NCBI RefSeq assembly: GCF_030505615.1
Contig: NZ_CP129992.1
Location: 2,232,001 to 2,296,000, forward strand
Length of the DNA stretch: 64,000 bases
Source: Salinibaculum rarum
Lineage (GTDB): Archaea; Halobacteriota; Halobacteria; Halobacteriales; Haloarculaceae
Reading direction: 5' to 3'
Positions 16,272 through 27,934 of the stretch are shown here, in pieces. The translations under genes and the position numbers were made by a program. The notes beneath the pieces are model-generated. The model ran no database searches. It worked only from the letters and a program-made list of their open reading frames with translations, and had not been told where the DNA came from. Each line of letters begins with the position of its first letter. Position 1 is the stretch's first letter.

Positions 16272-17818
16272 CGATGGACGAACGTATCGAGGAGTTGCGC
16301 GAAATGCGCCGCGAAGCCGAACTCGGCGGCGGCCAGGACCGCATCGACTCCCAACACGAGAAGGGGAAGATGACTGCGCGCGAGCGCATCGACTACTTCC
16401 TCGACGACGGCACCTTCACGGAGTTCGACCAGTTCCGGACTCACCGGTGTCACAACTTCGATATGGAGGAAAAAGAAGTCAAAGGCGACGGCGTCGTCAC
16501 CGGCTACGGTGACGTCAACGGCCGGACGGTCTTCGTGTTCGCCCACGACTTCACCGTCTTTGGTGGCTCGCTTGGCGAGGTCTTCGCCGAGAAAGTCACC
16601 AAGGTGATGGACAAAGCCATGGAGACCGGCGCGCCCGTCATCGGCCTCAACGATTCGGCCGGGGCACGCATCCAGGAAGGCATCGACTCGCTTGCCGGCT
16701 ACGCGGAAATCTTCCACCGCAACCAGCAGGCAAGCGGCGTCATCCCACAGATTTCGGCCATCATGGGGCCGTGTGCCGGCGGTGCGGTCTACTCACCCGC
16801 CATCACGGACTTCATCATGATGGTCCAGGACACCAGCCACATGTTCATCACGGGGCCGGACGTCATCGAGACGGTCACCGGCGAACAGGTCGGCTTCGAC
16901 GAGCTCGGCGGGGCCAGCACCCACGCCTCCGAATCCGGCGTCTCTCACTTTACGGCCGCCGACGAGAAGGAGGCACTCGACGACATCCGGCACCTGCTCT
17001 CGTATCTCCCACAGAACAACGTCGAGGACCCACCGCGGGTCGACCCGTGGGACGACCCCGAACGGGAGTCGGCCAAATGTGCCGACATCGTCCCCGACCA
17101 GCCACAGAAGCCCTACGACATGACCAACGTCATCGACGACGTGGTCGACGAGGGCTCCTTCTTCGAAGTGGCTGAGGCGTTCGCTCGGAATCTCGCCATC
17201 GGCTTTGCGCGACTGGACGGTCACGCCATCGGCGTGGTCGCCAACCAGCCGCGTGTCAACGCTGGCACGCTGAACATCGAGGCATCCATCAAGGGCGCTC
17301 GATTCGTGCGCTTCTGTGACGCCTTCAACATCCCCATCCTGACCTTCGTGGACGTGCCCGGCTTCATGCCCGGCACCGACCAGGAACACAACGGCATCAT
17401 CAACCACGGCGCGAAGCTACTCTACGCCTTCTCCGAGGCCACTGTGCCGCTGATGACTGTCATCACGCGCAAAGCCTACGGCGGGGCCTACGACGTGATG
17501 TCCTCGAAACACATCGGCGCAGACGTCAACTACGCGTGGCCGAGTGCAGAAATCGCCGTGATGGGACCACAGGGCGCAGTCAACGTCCTCTACAGCGACG
17601 AACTGGAAGCGGCCGAGGACGCAGAACAGCGTCGGCAAGAACTCATCGACGAGTACCGCGAGGAGTTTGCCAACCCCTACACCGCCGCCGACCGCGGCTT
17701 TGTCGATGACGTACTCGAACCCAAGGAGACGCGCGCGCAGTTGATTCAGGACCTCGAGATGCTGCGCTCGAAACGCAAATCACAGCCAGACAAGAAACAT
17801 GGCAACATCCCACTCTGA
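16268..17818 (+). CDS. pccB: Propionyl-CoA carboxylase carboxyltransferase (beta) subunit
   Basis: 516 residues, full length for biotin-dependent carboxyltransferase beta subunits. It has the crotonase-like N and C halves with [20 protein letters not shown] (about 124-143) and the C-terminal [20 protein letters not shown]. Asp409 in GGAYDVM aligns with the residue that favours propionyl-CoA in Streptomyces PccB. It transfers CO2 from carboxybiotin to propionyl-CoA, giving methylmalonyl-CoA. It is followed 1 nt later by pccX and then pccA; this order matches the three-subunit enzyme of Haloferax mediterranei. Confidence 0.93.
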   Translation: MTMDERIEELREMRREAELGGGQDRIDSQHEKGKMTARERIDYFLDDGTFTEFDQFRTHRCHNFDMEEKEVKGDGVVTGYGDVNGRTVFVFAHDFTVFGGSLGEVFAEKVTKVMDKAMETGAPVIGLNDSAGARIQEGIDSLAGYAEIFHRNQQASGVIPQISAIMGPCAGGAVYSPAITDFIMMVQDTSHMFITGPDVIETVTGEQVGFDELGGASTHASESGVSHFTAADEKEALDDIRHLLSYLPQNNVEDPPRVDPWDDPERESAKCADIVPDQPQKPYDMTNVIDDVVDEGSFFEVAEAFARNLAIGFARLDGHAIGVVANQPRVNAGTLNIEASIKGARFVRFCDAFNIPILTFVDVPGFMPGTDQEHNGIINHGAKLLYAFSEATVPLMTVITRKAYGGAYDVMSSKHIGADVNYAWPSAEIAVMGPQGAVNVLYSDELEAAEDAEQRRQELIDEYREEFANPYTAADRGFVDDVLEPKETRAQLIQDLEMLRSKRKSQPDKKHGNIPL

Positions 17819-17819
17819 G

Positions 17820-18106
17820 ATGGCCGACGACTCGACACTCTCGCTGTCGACCGAGGGCGGGACGCTCTCGATTCCACCGACGGCGACACCGGCCGAAGCC
17901 GCTGCGATTGCCGCGGCCATCGGCGCACACATGCGTGACCAGCGGATGGCTGCGGCGGCCGCCGCGGCCGAGGAACCGGTCACCTGGGACGGCACACGCT
18001 GGGAGTTTGCCGGCCGTATCGAGGGGCTGTCTGGCGTCTCGCGACGGGTTCCACGAGAGGCACCGACCGACGAATGGACTGCAGCAGGACGCATGGAGGG
18101 ACTCTA

Positions 18107-18107
<1 letters not shown>
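17820..18107 (+). CDS. pccX: Small PccX-like (epsilon-type) subunit of propionyl-CoA carboxylase
   Basis: 95 residues between pccB and pccA. The first half has a conserved-type segment [21 protein letters not shown], as in acyl-CoA carboxylase epsilon subunits; the end has [12 protein letters not shown] and [11 protein letters not shown], a short repeated W/GR-EGL pattern. In Haloferax mediterranei an equivalent small protein (PccX) is needed for enzyme function. The ATG at 17820 is 1 nt after the pccB stop; another ATG at 17799 lies inside pccB. Its TAA overlaps the pccA ATG by one base. Confidence 0.85.
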
Positions 18108-19960
<1,853 letters not shown>

Positions 19961-19969
19961 CGCGAACAG

Positions 19970-19983
19970 TCGGGCTTTTTTGC
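19970..19983 (+). terminator. T-run after pccA
   Basis: Six T at 19976-19981 lie 16 nt after the pccA stop and 23 nt before birA. It could end the pcc mRNA or act as the TATA region of birA. Confidence 0.35.
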
Positions 19984-20004
19984 TGTCGCCGACAGTCGAG
20001 GAGT

Positions 20005-20994
20005 ATGCAACAGACGCGCTGTGCCGTCCTCGATGCGATTGCTGACGGTCCGGTCGCGGGCCCCACTCTGGCCGAGCAACTCGACGTGTCTCGCGCCGCA
20101 ATCTGGAAACACATCGAGACGCTCCGCGAGGAGGGCTTCGAGATAGCCAGCAACGACGACGGCTACGAACTCGTCTCTGTCTCCGAATTCGGCGCCACAG
20201 CAGTCGAGTTCGGCCTGGCTGCCCCGTTCGAAATCGAGTACCACGATGCCATTCCGAGCACGAACGAGCGCGCCCGCGAACTCGGGAGTGCGGGCGACTC
20301 GGACGTGGCCGTCGTTGCCGACGAGCAGACCGGCGGGAAGGGCCGTCTGGACCGCGCCTGGTCCTCACCGAGCGGCGGCATCTGGCTCTCGATTCTGCTT
20401 CGGCCGGACGTCCCGCCTGCACACGCCCCTGCGTTCACGCTCGCAGCGGCCGTCGCGACGACGCGTGCCGCTCGTGAGGCTGGCGTCGACGCCCAGATCA
20501 AGTGGCCCAACGACGTCCTCGTTCCTGCCGGTGACACAGGTGAGACCGACAAAAAGCTCGCCGGCATCCTCACCGAGATGGAGGGAGAGGCCGACCGCAT
20601 CTCGTGGCTGGTCGTCGGTATCGGAATCAACGCGAACGTCGAGGTGGACGACCTGCCGGCGGAGACAGCGGCGACGAGCATCCGTGCCGAGGTCGGCGAC
20701 GTCGACCGGCGGGTGTTCGTCCAGCGGCTCCTAGAGGAGTTCGACGCCCTTCGGGCGGACCTCGACAGTGTCGTCCCAGCGTGGCGCGAGTACGCCGCGA
20801 CGCTCGGACAGCGCGTCCGTATCGACACGCCCGGCGGGGAGGTAATCGGAGAGGCTGTCGACGTTACGTTCCCGGGGACCCTCGTCGTCGACACCGACGA
20901 CGGGCGCATCGAGGTCACTGCCGGTGACTGTGAACACCTGCGTCCGGCAAGCGACGGGAGCGAAGCGTCGACTGACGGCGACCAGGCGAATTAA
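20005..20994 (+). CDS. birA: Biotin-protein ligase BirA with N-terminal HTH
   Basis: 329 residues. Residues 1-65 form a winged helix (LAEQLDVSRAAIWKHIETLR), then the ligase domain with TGGKGRLDRAWSSPSGGIWL (biotin-binding loop, about residues 110-129) and IKWPNDVL (about 166), then a C-terminal SH3-like domain. It joins biotin to the PccA lysine, and the winged helix suggests it also represses biotin or carboxylase genes. It directly follows pccBXA, so enzyme and activator are genetically linked. It ends within the stop of the convergent UspA gene. Confidence 0.93.
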   Translation: MQQTRCAVLDAIADGPVAGPTLAEQLDVSRAAIWKHIETLREEGFEIASNDDGYELVSVSEFGATAVEFGLAAPFEIEYHDAIPSTNERARELGSAGDSDVAVVADEQTGGKGRLDRAWSSPSGGIWLSILLRPDVPPAHAPAFTLAAAVATTRAAREAGVDAQIKWPNDVLVPAGDTGETDKKLAGILTEMEGEADRISWLVVGIGINANVEVDDLPAETAATSIRAEVGDVDRRVFVQRLLEEFDALRADLDSVVPAWREYAATLGQRVRIDTPGGEVIGEAVDVTFPGTLVVDTDDGRIEVTAGDCEHLRPASDGSEASTDGDQAN

Positions 20995-21425
20995 TCTGCG
21001 GCGTCGACGCGAACCGTCATCACTGGGACCGGCGCTGAGCGAACGACGCGCTCGGCGACGCTGCCAAGGAGGATGCGGTCCATCCCCGACCGGCCGTGGG
21101 TCCCCATCACGATGAGGTCACACGGATGCTCCTCGGCGTAGGAGGTGATTTGGCGGGCGGGTGACCCTTCCACGAGGTCCGTCTCGATGGTGGCTTCGTC
21201 GGCCCGGCGTTCGATTTGCTCTAGTGCCGTCTGTCCCTCCTGTGTGAGCGCCTGGCTGACCCCTTCCATCGAGGCCTCCATCGGGACGTCCCGCAACGAC
21301 GCCGTGTCGGCGACGTAGAGTCCGTGCACAGTCGCATCGTGTTCGGCTGCGAGCCCGGTCGCGTGGTCGATGACTGCGTCCATCCCGGCACCACCGTCTG
21401 TCGGCAGGAGAATATCGTCGTACAT
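20991..21425 (-). CDS. Universal stress protein, UspA family
   Basis: 144 residues with the ATP-binding type Usp motif near the C-terminus (MGTHGRSGMDRILLGSVAER, about 111-130), which has the GxxG...GS spacing of nucleotide-binding members. The N-terminus MYDDILLPTDGG is typical. Role likely in stress adaptation, specific function unknown. It is convergent with birA (4-nt overlap of the ends). Confidence 0.9.
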   Translation of the reverse strand: MYDDILLPTDGGAGMDAVIDHATGLAAEHDATVHGLYVADTASLRDVPMEASMEGVSQALTQEGQTALEQIERRADEATIETDLVEGSPARQITSYAEEHPCDLIVMGTHGRSGMDRILLGSVAERVVRSAPVPVMTVRVDAAD

Positions 21426-21472
21426 GTCAGATAATTCAACCCCTCCCCACTTAGTAGTCCGGCACCGGGGGG

Positions 21473-22495
21473 TCAGGTTGCCGGGGTGAGCAGGTCTTTG
21501 ACGTCGCCGATGCCGGCCCGGCGAACGACTGCTCGGACGATGTCTTCGGCACCCGAAAGATTGTTCGACCCACCGTCGAGGACGAGCAAGCGAGCGTCAC
21601 GGCCTTCGGCGACCAGTCCACAGTCGAGTCCACCGACCGCTGCCCCGTTGACCGTCGCCATCCGGAGCACCTCGGTGGCAGTCACGTCGAACAGTTTTGC
21701 GGTAAACTCCATCTCGCGGAACATCGAGGGGCTGTTTGTCATCACGTTGTCAGTCCCGAGCGCGACGGTCGTCCGGTCGAGAAGTTCTCGAATCGGAGGA
21801 CGGCCGACGTCCGTGACGATGTTCGAGCGCGGGCAGACGACGACCGGCATCTCGTTGTCGGCCAGTCGTTCCAGGTGCACGTCACCCGCGTGAACCATGT
21901 GGACCAGAAAGTCCGGGTCGAGGTCCATCGCGGGATTGATGTCGCCGCTGTCGACTTCGCCGGCGTGGATGCCGAAGAGTTTGCCCGCGTCAGCGGTGGC
22001 GCTGCGCTCTGCCGAGAACTCCCCGTCTTCAGCACCGCTTGCGCCAAAGCCGTCGCTTCGCTCCATCGCGTCGATAGACTCCCGGCCGAGAACGACCGAT
22101 TCGATGTCGACATCTGTACTCGCGGCTTCGAACTGCGCGACGCCCTCGACACCGCCCTCGCGGAACTCGATGCAGGCACCGGTTCCGGTCTCGCGCATAA
22201 AGCGGAGCGAGCGAGCCATCCCGTCGACAAGTTCCTCGCGGTCGGCCGCATCGAGCAGTCGGTGTTTCAGCCCGTCCGGTGGCGCGACGAGGGCTTCGAG
22301 TGAGAGGCCGCCGCCGGCTTCCTTCGCGATAGAATCGCCGATGTGCGTGTGGGCGTTGACGAACGCGGGGAGGATGATGTCGTCGCCGCGAACGTCGGCT
22401 TCTTCGACGGCCGTGATTTCACCGTCCTCGACGACGACCCGTCCGCGAATCGGGTCGAACTCGCGCCCGCGGAGGACGGTCCCTTCGAGAATCAT
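21473..22495 (-). CDS. Amidohydrolase family protein
   Basis: 340 residues of the metal-dependent amidohydrolase superfamily (cytosine deaminase/atrazine hydrolase branch). Metal-ligand motifs: NAHTHIGDS (HxH, about residue 47), GIHAGEVD (His, about 178), HMVHAGDVHLE (His, about 199), and LGTDNVMTN (Asp, about 249). It is short for the family (often 380-450). The start at 22495 gives a normal N-terminal beta domain (ILEGTVLRGREFDPIRGRVV); a longer upstream reading would overlap the HD gene. Substrate unknown. Confidence 0.85.
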   Translation of the reverse strand: MILEGTVLRGREFDPIRGRVVVEDGEITAVEEADVRGDDIILPAFVNAHTHIGDSIAKEAGGGLSLEALVAPPDGLKHRLLDAADREELVDGMARSLRFMRETGTGACIEFREGGVEGVAQFEAASTDVDIESVVLGRESIDAMERSDGFGASGAEDGEFSAERSATADAGKLFGIHAGEVDSGDINPAMDLDPDFLVHMVHAGDVHLERLADNEMPVVVCPRSNIVTDVGRPPIRELLDRTTVALGTDNVMTNSPSMFREMEFTAKLFDVTATEVLRMATVNGAAVGGLDCGLVAEGRDARLLVLDGGSNNLSGAEDIVRAVVRRAGIGDVKDLLTPAT

Positions 22496-22550
22496 ATCCC
22501 GATTCACACGCCCGAGGAAGTTGAAATCACCGTTTGTCACCCCCGCGCCA

Positions 22551-23774
22551 TCAGTCGAACTCGTCGAGCGTCGCGTTGATGCCCGGCCGAACGTCACGGA
22601 CGAGCGCCCCATCGAGGTCGAGGCCGAGCGTGCGAATCGTCTGGTTGCCGACCCGCTCGCTGTGGTCGGCAGGTGCGTACACGCCGAAACGCCACTGGTC
22701 ACGCTGGGCTGTCCTGAGTGCGCCAACCAGAGTCGACTGCTGGCCGAGTTCGCGTATCTCGCCGTTGACGAGCACGCGGGAACTGGATTCGGTCATCTCC
22801 GGCCGGCTCGGAACATCGAGGATGACCTCGTCGGGGTCGAGGTCCGCGCTGTCGGCGATGTCCCGCTCGAAATCCCGGATCGTCTCGTGGTCCGCGATGA
22901 TGATGTCCTCCGGAACGGCGTCCATCTCCGCCCAGACCGCCCGCTTGTAGAGATTCCGGCGTTCGAGCCGGCGGGCATACTCCGCCGTGGCTTCACAGTC
23001 CCGTATCGCTACGTGGAGTGCGTGGTCGTCCATCCGGCGAAGCTTTTCGGCCGTCGTCGCGCCGGTTGCAAGCAATCCTTCCGCGGCGCGCCGGAGCATC
23101 GACTTGGCAATGCGAGCGACGTGGTGGGAGTAGACGGTGGGATTCATCAGCGCACGAGCGAGCAGGAGACTCTCGGCAGCCTGGACGTTCCCCTCGTCGA
23201 AAACGAGTTCGCCATCGACAAAGCGGAGTTCCCGGACGAGTCGGCCGTGGTCGATGGTGCCGTATGGAACGCCGGTGTGGTGGGCGTCCCGCACGAGATA
23301 GTCCATCCGGTCGACGTCGAGTTCGCCCGACACCAGTTGACCGAGTTGGCCGTCACCGGCGACGAGGTCGGCGATGCGGTCCGGATTGAGGCCGTGGTCG
23401 CTGAGAACGCTCGCCACTGCCCCGGAGCCGACGAGGTCGCCGATATCGTCGTGGTACTTCCCGGTGTGTCGGTAGATGAGACGCTCGATGTTGTGGCTGT
23501 ACGGGCCGTGGCCGATGTCGTGGAGGAGCGCGGCCGCGCGGACGCGCTCGGCCTGCTGGCCTTCGATACCGAGATGCGAGAGCGCGCGGTCGGCAAGGTG
23601 AAAGACGCCGAGGCTGTGTTCGAAGCGGGTGTGGTTGGCGGAGGGGTAGACGAGGTCCACCGTGCCGAGTTGGCGGATGCGACGGAGCCGCTGGACGGGC
23701 GGCGTATCGAGCAGGTCACCTGCCACACCGGTCACCTCGATGTGGTCGTGGACGCTGTCCTTGATGGTAGGCAT
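22551..23774 (-). CDS. HD-domain phosphohydrolase (dGTPase/SAMHD1-like)
   Basis: 407 residues. The HD metal site is built from FEHSLGVFHLADRAL (about 50-64) and LLHDIGHGPYSHNIE (about 83-97). Together with DTPPVQRLRRIRQLG at the N-terminus, this is the COG1078 group related to dNTP triphosphohydrolases. It may hydrolyse nucleotides, but activity in archaea is not established. The ATG at 23774 (MPTIKDSVHDHIEV) gives the usual family start. Confidence 0.87.
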   Translation of the reverse strand: MPTIKDSVHDHIEVTGVAGDLLDTPPVQRLRRIRQLGTVDLVYPSANHTRFEHSLGVFHLADRALSHLGIEGQQAERVRAAALLHDIGHGPYSHNIERLIYRHTGKYHDDIGDLVGSGAVASVLSDHGLNPDRIADLVAGDGQLGQLVSGELDVDRMDYLVRDAHHTGVPYGTIDHGRLVRELRFVDGELVFDEGNVQAAESLLLARALMNPTVYSHHVARIAKSMLRRAAEGLLATGATTAEKLRRMDDHALHVAIRDCEATAEYARRLERRNLYKRAVWAEMDAVPEDIIIADHETIRDFERDIADSADLDPDEVILDVPSRPEMTESSSRVLVNGEIRELGQQSTLVGALRTAQRDQWRFGVYAPADHSERVGNQTIRTLGLDLDGALVRDVRPGINATLDEFD

Positions 23775-23819
23775 CACCGTGTGCTTGGGCGCCACCTGAT
23801 AAAAGAGTCAGTGCGTGTG

Positions 23820-24350
23820 TCAGTCGAGGCTGCCAAGGAGGGCCAACACGTCGCCTTTCGTCGCGTTGCCATGGTCGACAGACTCCAACGGGTCCCGGCC
23901 CAGCTCCTGGACTGTCTCGATTGCCCGCTGTGGCGTGTACTCCCGGGCGGCGACAAGCCAGGCGGCCAGAACCTGCCCGGTGCGACCGATGCCGGCCAGA
24001 CAGTGCACGACAACGGGCTCGTCGGCCGCGTCGGCATCTCTGAGGAACGGCAACACCTCCGTCTGGAGTGTGTCGGGCGAGAGCAGATGATGGTCTGGAA
24101 CCGGCGCATGCAGGACGCGTTGCGGGCCGAAGGCGTCCTCGTAGCGGCCGACGTTCGCGTCGCTTGCATCGAGTTGGCGGCCAGTCAGGAGACAGCAGAC
24201 GCGTTCGATGCCCGCGTCGTGCATGAACGCGAGCCACTCGTCGATAGCAACATCGTGGTCGGCAGCCGTGTGCCAGCCCGGAGCGCACGCGCCGTAGACG
24301 ACCGCCTCGTCCGCTGCTGCAGGGGCAAACCGATAGGCGTCCGCTACCAT
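23820..24350 (-). CDS. Dual-specificity phosphatase-like protein
   Basis: 176 residues with the cysteine phosphatase P-loop HCLAGIGRTG (HCx5R), preceded by a general-acid loop (APVPDHHLLSPD). Archaeal proteins of this type dephosphorylate tyrosine, serine or small substrates. A second ATG six codons upstream (24368) is an alternative start. It diverges from cofD about 140 nt away; both could share control sequences. Confidence 0.87.
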   Translation of the reverse strand: MVADAYRFAPAAADEAVVYGACAPGWHTAADHDVAIDEWLAFMHDAGIERVCCLLTGRQLDASDANVGRYEDAFGPQRVLHAPVPDHHLLSPDTLQTEVLPFLRDADAADEPVVVHCLAGIGRTGQVLAAWLVAAREYTPQRAIETVQELGRDPLESVDHGNATKGDVLALLGSLD

Positions 24351-24487
24351 CGGGCCGGAAGTCCTCATCGAGATGAGAGAAACGGCCGACGAACTTCAGT
24401 GTATAGGCGCGGTTCTCACATTTGAAACTATCACTGACACTGGCTCCGAGACGATGGTTTATCAGACCGGGTTCCCGTACGGTGTGT

Positions 24488-25480
24488 ATGGTGACGTTCC
24501 TGTCCGGCGGGACGGGCACGCCGAAACTCGTCGCCGGGGCCGACGCTGTCTTTCCCTCCGAAGAGACGACGGTCGTCGCAAACACGGGTGACGACGTCGA
24601 ACTCGGCGGCGTGCTGGTCTGTCCGGACCTCGATACGGTCCTCTTTCTCGGCGGCGACGTCCTCGACCGGGAGCTGTGGTGGGGCATCGCCGGCGACACG
24701 GCCGAGACACACGACGAACTGCTCGCACTTGCCGACTGCGCGGGACTCGACGGTGGCCCCCGTTATCTCCCCGCTGAGGCACAGACGAGCGGCCGCGAGA
24801 TAGCCCGCTGGCGGCGCTTCTCTGGCGTCGCGGAGTTTATGCACATCGGCGACCGCGACCGGGCCGTCCACGTCACACGAACCGGACTCATCGACGAGGG
24901 TGAGACGCTGACCGACGTAACCAAGACGCTCGCTGATGCATTCGACCTCGACGTGGACCTGCTACCGATGAGCGACGACCCGGTCGCGACGCTGGTCCAC
25001 ACGCCGGAGGGGCCGATGCACTTCCAGGAGTTCTGGGTCGCACACGACGGCGAGCCGACCGTCGAGGACGTGGAGTTTCGCGGGAGCGACGCTGCGGCCG
25101 CCACGGACGCGGTCCGGACCGCACTCTCAGAGCCGGTCGTCCTCGGTCCGTCGAACCCGGTGACGAGTATCGGCCCGATGCTGGCCGTCGACGGCATCGA
25201 ACAGGCACTCGCCGAGACGCCTGTCGTCGCTGTCTCGCCGTTCGTCGAGGACCAGGTGTTTTCGGGGCCGGCCGCGACGTTGATGGAGGCCGTCGGGCTG
25301 GACCCCTTGACGGCCGGTGTCGCCGACGCCTACCCGTTCGCGGACGCGTTCGTCCTGGATACAGAGGACGGGACCGACCTCGACCGTCCGGTCGTACGGA
25401 CCGACACGACGATGGACGACGAGGCGGACGCCGAGCGGGTCGCACGCGCTACAGACGAGGCTCTGGAGGTGGTATCCTGA
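24488..25480 (+). CDS. cofD: 2-phospho-L-lactate transferase CofD (coenzyme F420 synthesis)
   Basis: 330 residues. The start [16 protein letters not shown] is the CofD substrate loop, and [20 protein letters not shown] (about 36-55) contains the NTGDD motif with the metal-binding Asp residues. CofD transfers a lactyl phosphate from LPPG to the deazaflavin FO, forming F420-0. The start at 24488 follows a TTTATC about 31 nt upstream. The stop overlaps the next gene's ATG, opening a four-gene operon. Confidence 0.93.
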   Translation: MVTFLSGGTGTPKLVAGADAVFPSEETTVVANTGDDVELGGVLVCPDLDTVLFLGGDVLDRELWWGIAGDTAETHDELLALADCAGLDGGPRYLPAEAQTSGREIARWRRFSGVAEFMHIGDRDRAVHVTRTGLIDEGETLTDVTKTLADAFDLDVDLLPMSDDPVATLVHTPEGPMHFQEFWVAHDGEPTVEDVEFRGSDAAAATDAVRTALSEPVVLGPSNPVTSIGPMLAVDGIEQALAETPVVAVSPFVEDQVFSGPAATLMEAVGLDPLTAGVADAYPFADAFVLDTEDGTDLDRPVVRTDTTMDDEADAERVARATDEALEVVS

Positions 25481-26265
25481 TGTTCGAGCCGCGCGTCGCG
25501 CTGGCGAGTCTGAGCGGCGAAGCCGACGCTGCATGGGCAACACAGGCGGCTGAGCACGCTGGCGCGGCCTTCCTCGGTGGTATCGCACTCGACGGCCCCA
25601 CTCGCGAGGCGGCCCGGCTGCTGGTCGAGCGCGACCGGACCGAGTTTCTGCCGGCCGACCCCGTCTCCTTCGTCGACGAGCAACTCTCCGCGCTCGAGGA
25701 CGTGCCGATACGCGCCGGGTTCAACGTCAGAACGACCACGCTGGGCCCACTCCGGGACGCCGCAGCAGTCTGTGCCGACCACGAAGCTATCCTCGAAATC
25801 AACGCCCACTGCCGGCAAGACGAGATGTGTGCCACCGGTGCCGGCCAGTTGTTGCTCGCAGACCCCGACCGACTCTGTGAACAGGTCCGTGCCGCTGCCG
25901 GGGCGGGTGCGACAGTCAGCGTCAAACTCCGGACCGAAGTGTCGGGCGTCGACCTGTCCGAGGTTGCAGCGGCGGCCGAGGACGCTGGCGCGGACGTGAT
26001 TCACGTCGACGCGATGGACTCGGAGTCGGTGGTCGGAGACGTTGTCGAGGCGACACGCGCGTTCGTCATCGCCAACAACGGCGTCCGTGACGAACGGTCG
26101 GTGCGTGAGTATCTCGATTACGGCGCGGACGCGGTCAGCGTCGGCCGACCGAGCGACGACCCGGCAGTGGTGGCCAGGGTCGAAGCGGCGACGACGGCGT
26201 ATCTCGAACGAACCGAATCGAGCGGACGGCCAGCGCGCTCACAGAAACAAGAGGGGCACTCGTGA
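25480..26265 (+). CDS. DUS-like FMN-binding TIM-barrel protein (MJ0144 type)
   Basis: 261 residues resembling the dihydrouridine-synthase barrel: the strand/loop ILEINAHCRQDEMCATGAG (about residues 104-122) sits where Dus enzymes have INxGCP, and VIANNGVRDERSVREYLD followed by GADAVSVGRP fits the phosphate-binding end. The altered cysteine loop makes tRNA dihydrouridylation doubtful; archaeal paralogues of this group have no proven reaction. The ATG overlaps the cofD stop by one base. Confidence 0.7.
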   Translation: MFEPRVALASLSGEADAAWATQAAEHAGAAFLGGIALDGPTREAARLLVERDRTEFLPADPVSFVDEQLSALEDVPIRAGFNVRTTTLGPLRDAAAVCADHEAILEINAHCRQDEMCATGAGQLLLADPDRLCEQVRAAAGAGATVSVKLRTEVSGVDLSEVAAAAEDAGADVIHVDAMDSESVVGDVVEATRAFVIANNGVRDERSVREYLDYGADAVSVGRPSDDPAVVARVEAATTAYLERTESSGRPARSQKQEGHS

Positions 26266-27095
26266 GAACGACGACGGAGAACGGAGAGCTTGCACTACTC
26301 CTGGAGGTGTCGGGGACGCCAAAGCCCGGCAACGTCGACCGACACCGGGAGTACGACGACCTGCGATTCGAGCACTTCGTGACGGGCGCGGTGTGTGCTC
26401 GCGAGGGCCTCCAACTCGCCGCGGACGGCACGGCAGTCGGCGAAGCGTTCCGGCGGGCCGTTGCCGGCATGAGCCAGCAGTCGGGTGGGAATACCCAGTT
26501 TGGCGCGCTGCTCGTGGTGACGCCCCTGGTGCGTGCTGCTGTCGCTGACGAGCTCACGCCTGCGGGGACGCGGACGATTCTCGAAGAGACCACCGTCGAA
26601 GACGCCGCGAAGTTCTACGAGGCCTTCGAGTACGTCGACGTGGCCGTCGATGACCCACCGGACGGGATGGAACCGCTCGACGTGCGACGAGGTGCCGACG
26701 CAGTCCCGACGCTCCGGGCGCAGGAGATTACGCTCGAAGACCTGATGGAACGCAGCGCAGACCGAGACGGCGTCGCCGCGGAGCTGGTCAACGGCTACCC
26801 CCGGACGTTCGAGGCGGCAGCGGCCATGCTCGACGGGACGGGACCGGTCACCGACCGTGCGGCGAGGGCGTATCTCGACTTGCTGGCCGACGAGGTAGAT
26901 ACGTTTGTCGTGACCAAACACGACCGCGAAACGGCCGAGAAAGTCCGCCAGCGAGCCCAGGCAGTCCGTGACGGGGAAGAAGACGTCGACACCTTCGCCG
27001 ACGACCTGGTCGAGCGAGGAATCAACCCGGGAACCACGGCCGACATCGTCGCCGGCGCGCTCTTTGTCGCCCTAGAGCGGGGGCTGGAGGTCTGA
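26262..27095 (+). CDS. CitG/MdcB-like triphosphoribosyl-dephospho-CoA synthase family protein
   Basis: 277 residues, all-helical family COG1767. The signature SGTPKPGNVDRHREYDDLRF (about residues 16-35) is the conserved ligand loop. In bacteria CitG makes the prosthetic-group precursor of citrate lyase, but there is no citrate lyase here. Archaeal and methylotroph relatives are tied to one-carbon cofactor synthesis by context. It starts with GTG overlapping the previous stop by 4 nt. Confidence 0.8.
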   Translation: MRTTTENGELALLLEVSGTPKPGNVDRHREYDDLRFEHFVTGAVCAREGLQLAADGTAVGEAFRRAVAGMSQQSGGNTQFGALLVVTPLVRAAVADELTPAGTRTILEETTVEDAAKFYEAFEYVDVAVDDPPDGMEPLDVRRGADAVPTLRAQEITLEDLMERSADRDGVAAELVNGYPRTFEAAAAMLDGTGPVTDRAARAYLDLLADEVDTFVVTKHDRETAEKVRQRAQAVRDGEEDVDTFADDLVERGINPGTTADIVAGALFVALERGLEV

Positions 27096-27097
27096 CC

Positions 27098-27673
27098 GTG
27101 GCCGAGTGGCCAGTCGACCGCGACGGCGTGGTCGAAACCGTCGTGACGACGCTCGGGCCGAACGACCGCTGGAACGTGGCCGCACTCGGTGTGAAGAGGC
27201 TGGAGACCGCCGGCCCCGCTCGCGCCCGAACCTGGGGACGGACGCGAACCTGGCGGAATTTCCGAGAACGGGCCAGTGGCTACGTCCAGTTCACCCGGGA
27301 CCCACTCGATTTCGTGGATGCCGCACTCGCCGTCCGCGAGGAAGACGAGCCGATTCTCGACAGCGCCGACGCCTGGGTCGAGGTTCGCGTCGAGGCCGTA
27401 GCAACGGGCGAGGACGGTGGGACGATGTGGACCGACTGGAATCTGACCCCAGCCGACAGCGGCATCGAGGAAGAAGTTGTCCCGACAACGAACCGCGGCC
27501 ATGCGGCCGTCATCGAGGCAACGGTCGCCGCCTCGCGACTCGACGTCGACGCGTACGACACCGACACTCTCCGAAGGCGGCTGGACTACTTCGAGCGCGT
27601 CGTCGAGCGTGCCGGTGGGGAACGCGAGCGGGCCGCAATCCAGCGAGTACGGGCGTTGACCGACGGCTGGTAG
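27098..27673 (+). CDS. DUF447 protein
   Basis: 191 residues of the DUF447 flavoprotein-like family (split-barrel style: VVETVVTTLGPNDRWNVAALGV near the start, NRGHAAVIEATVAASRLD about 130-147). A GTG start at 27098 follows the CitG-like stop by 2 nt. Together with cofD, the DUS-like gene and citG it forms one operon, suggesting a common cofactor pathway. Reaction unknown. Confidence 0.8.
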   Translation: MAEWPVDRDGVVETVVTTLGPNDRWNVAALGVKRLETAGPARARTWGRTRTWRNFRERASGYVQFTRDPLDFVDAALAVREEDEPILDSADAWVEVRVEAVATGEDGGTMWTDWNLTPADSGIEEEVVPTTNRGHAAVIEATVAASRLDVDAYDTDTLRRRLDYFERVVERAGGERERAAIQRVRALTDGW

Positions 27674-27738
27674 GTCCTCGCCGTCGCCGCGGACTATCGA
27701 ACCTTTTTAGAGGTGCCCTCGGCTACGTGCGTGCAACG

Positions 27739-27930
27739 ATGGCCATCAAACCCGCCTACGTCAAAAAGACCGGACGACTGCTGATGGAACGATACCCGAA
27801 GGCCTTCTCGACGGACTTCGAGCACAACAAGGACCTGGTCGATGAACTGACCAACATCGAATCGAAGGGTGTACGGAACCGCATCGCGGGCTATGTCACC
27901 CACAAGCAGGGCAGTACCGTCGAAGCCTGA
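27739..27930 (+). CDS. rps17e: 30S ribosomal protein S17e
   Basis: 63 residues, normal for archaeal S17e: MAIKPAYVKKTGRLLMERYP at the start and GVRNRIAGYVTHKQ near the end. The ATG is preceded by CTTTTTAG about 29-36 nt upstream. A longer in-frame extension across the DUF447 gene is not credible. Confidence 0.95.
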   Translation: MAIKPAYVKKTGRLLMERYPKAFSTDFEHNKDLVDELTNIESKGVRNRIAGYVTHKQGSTVEA

Positions 27931-27934
27931 TTTT

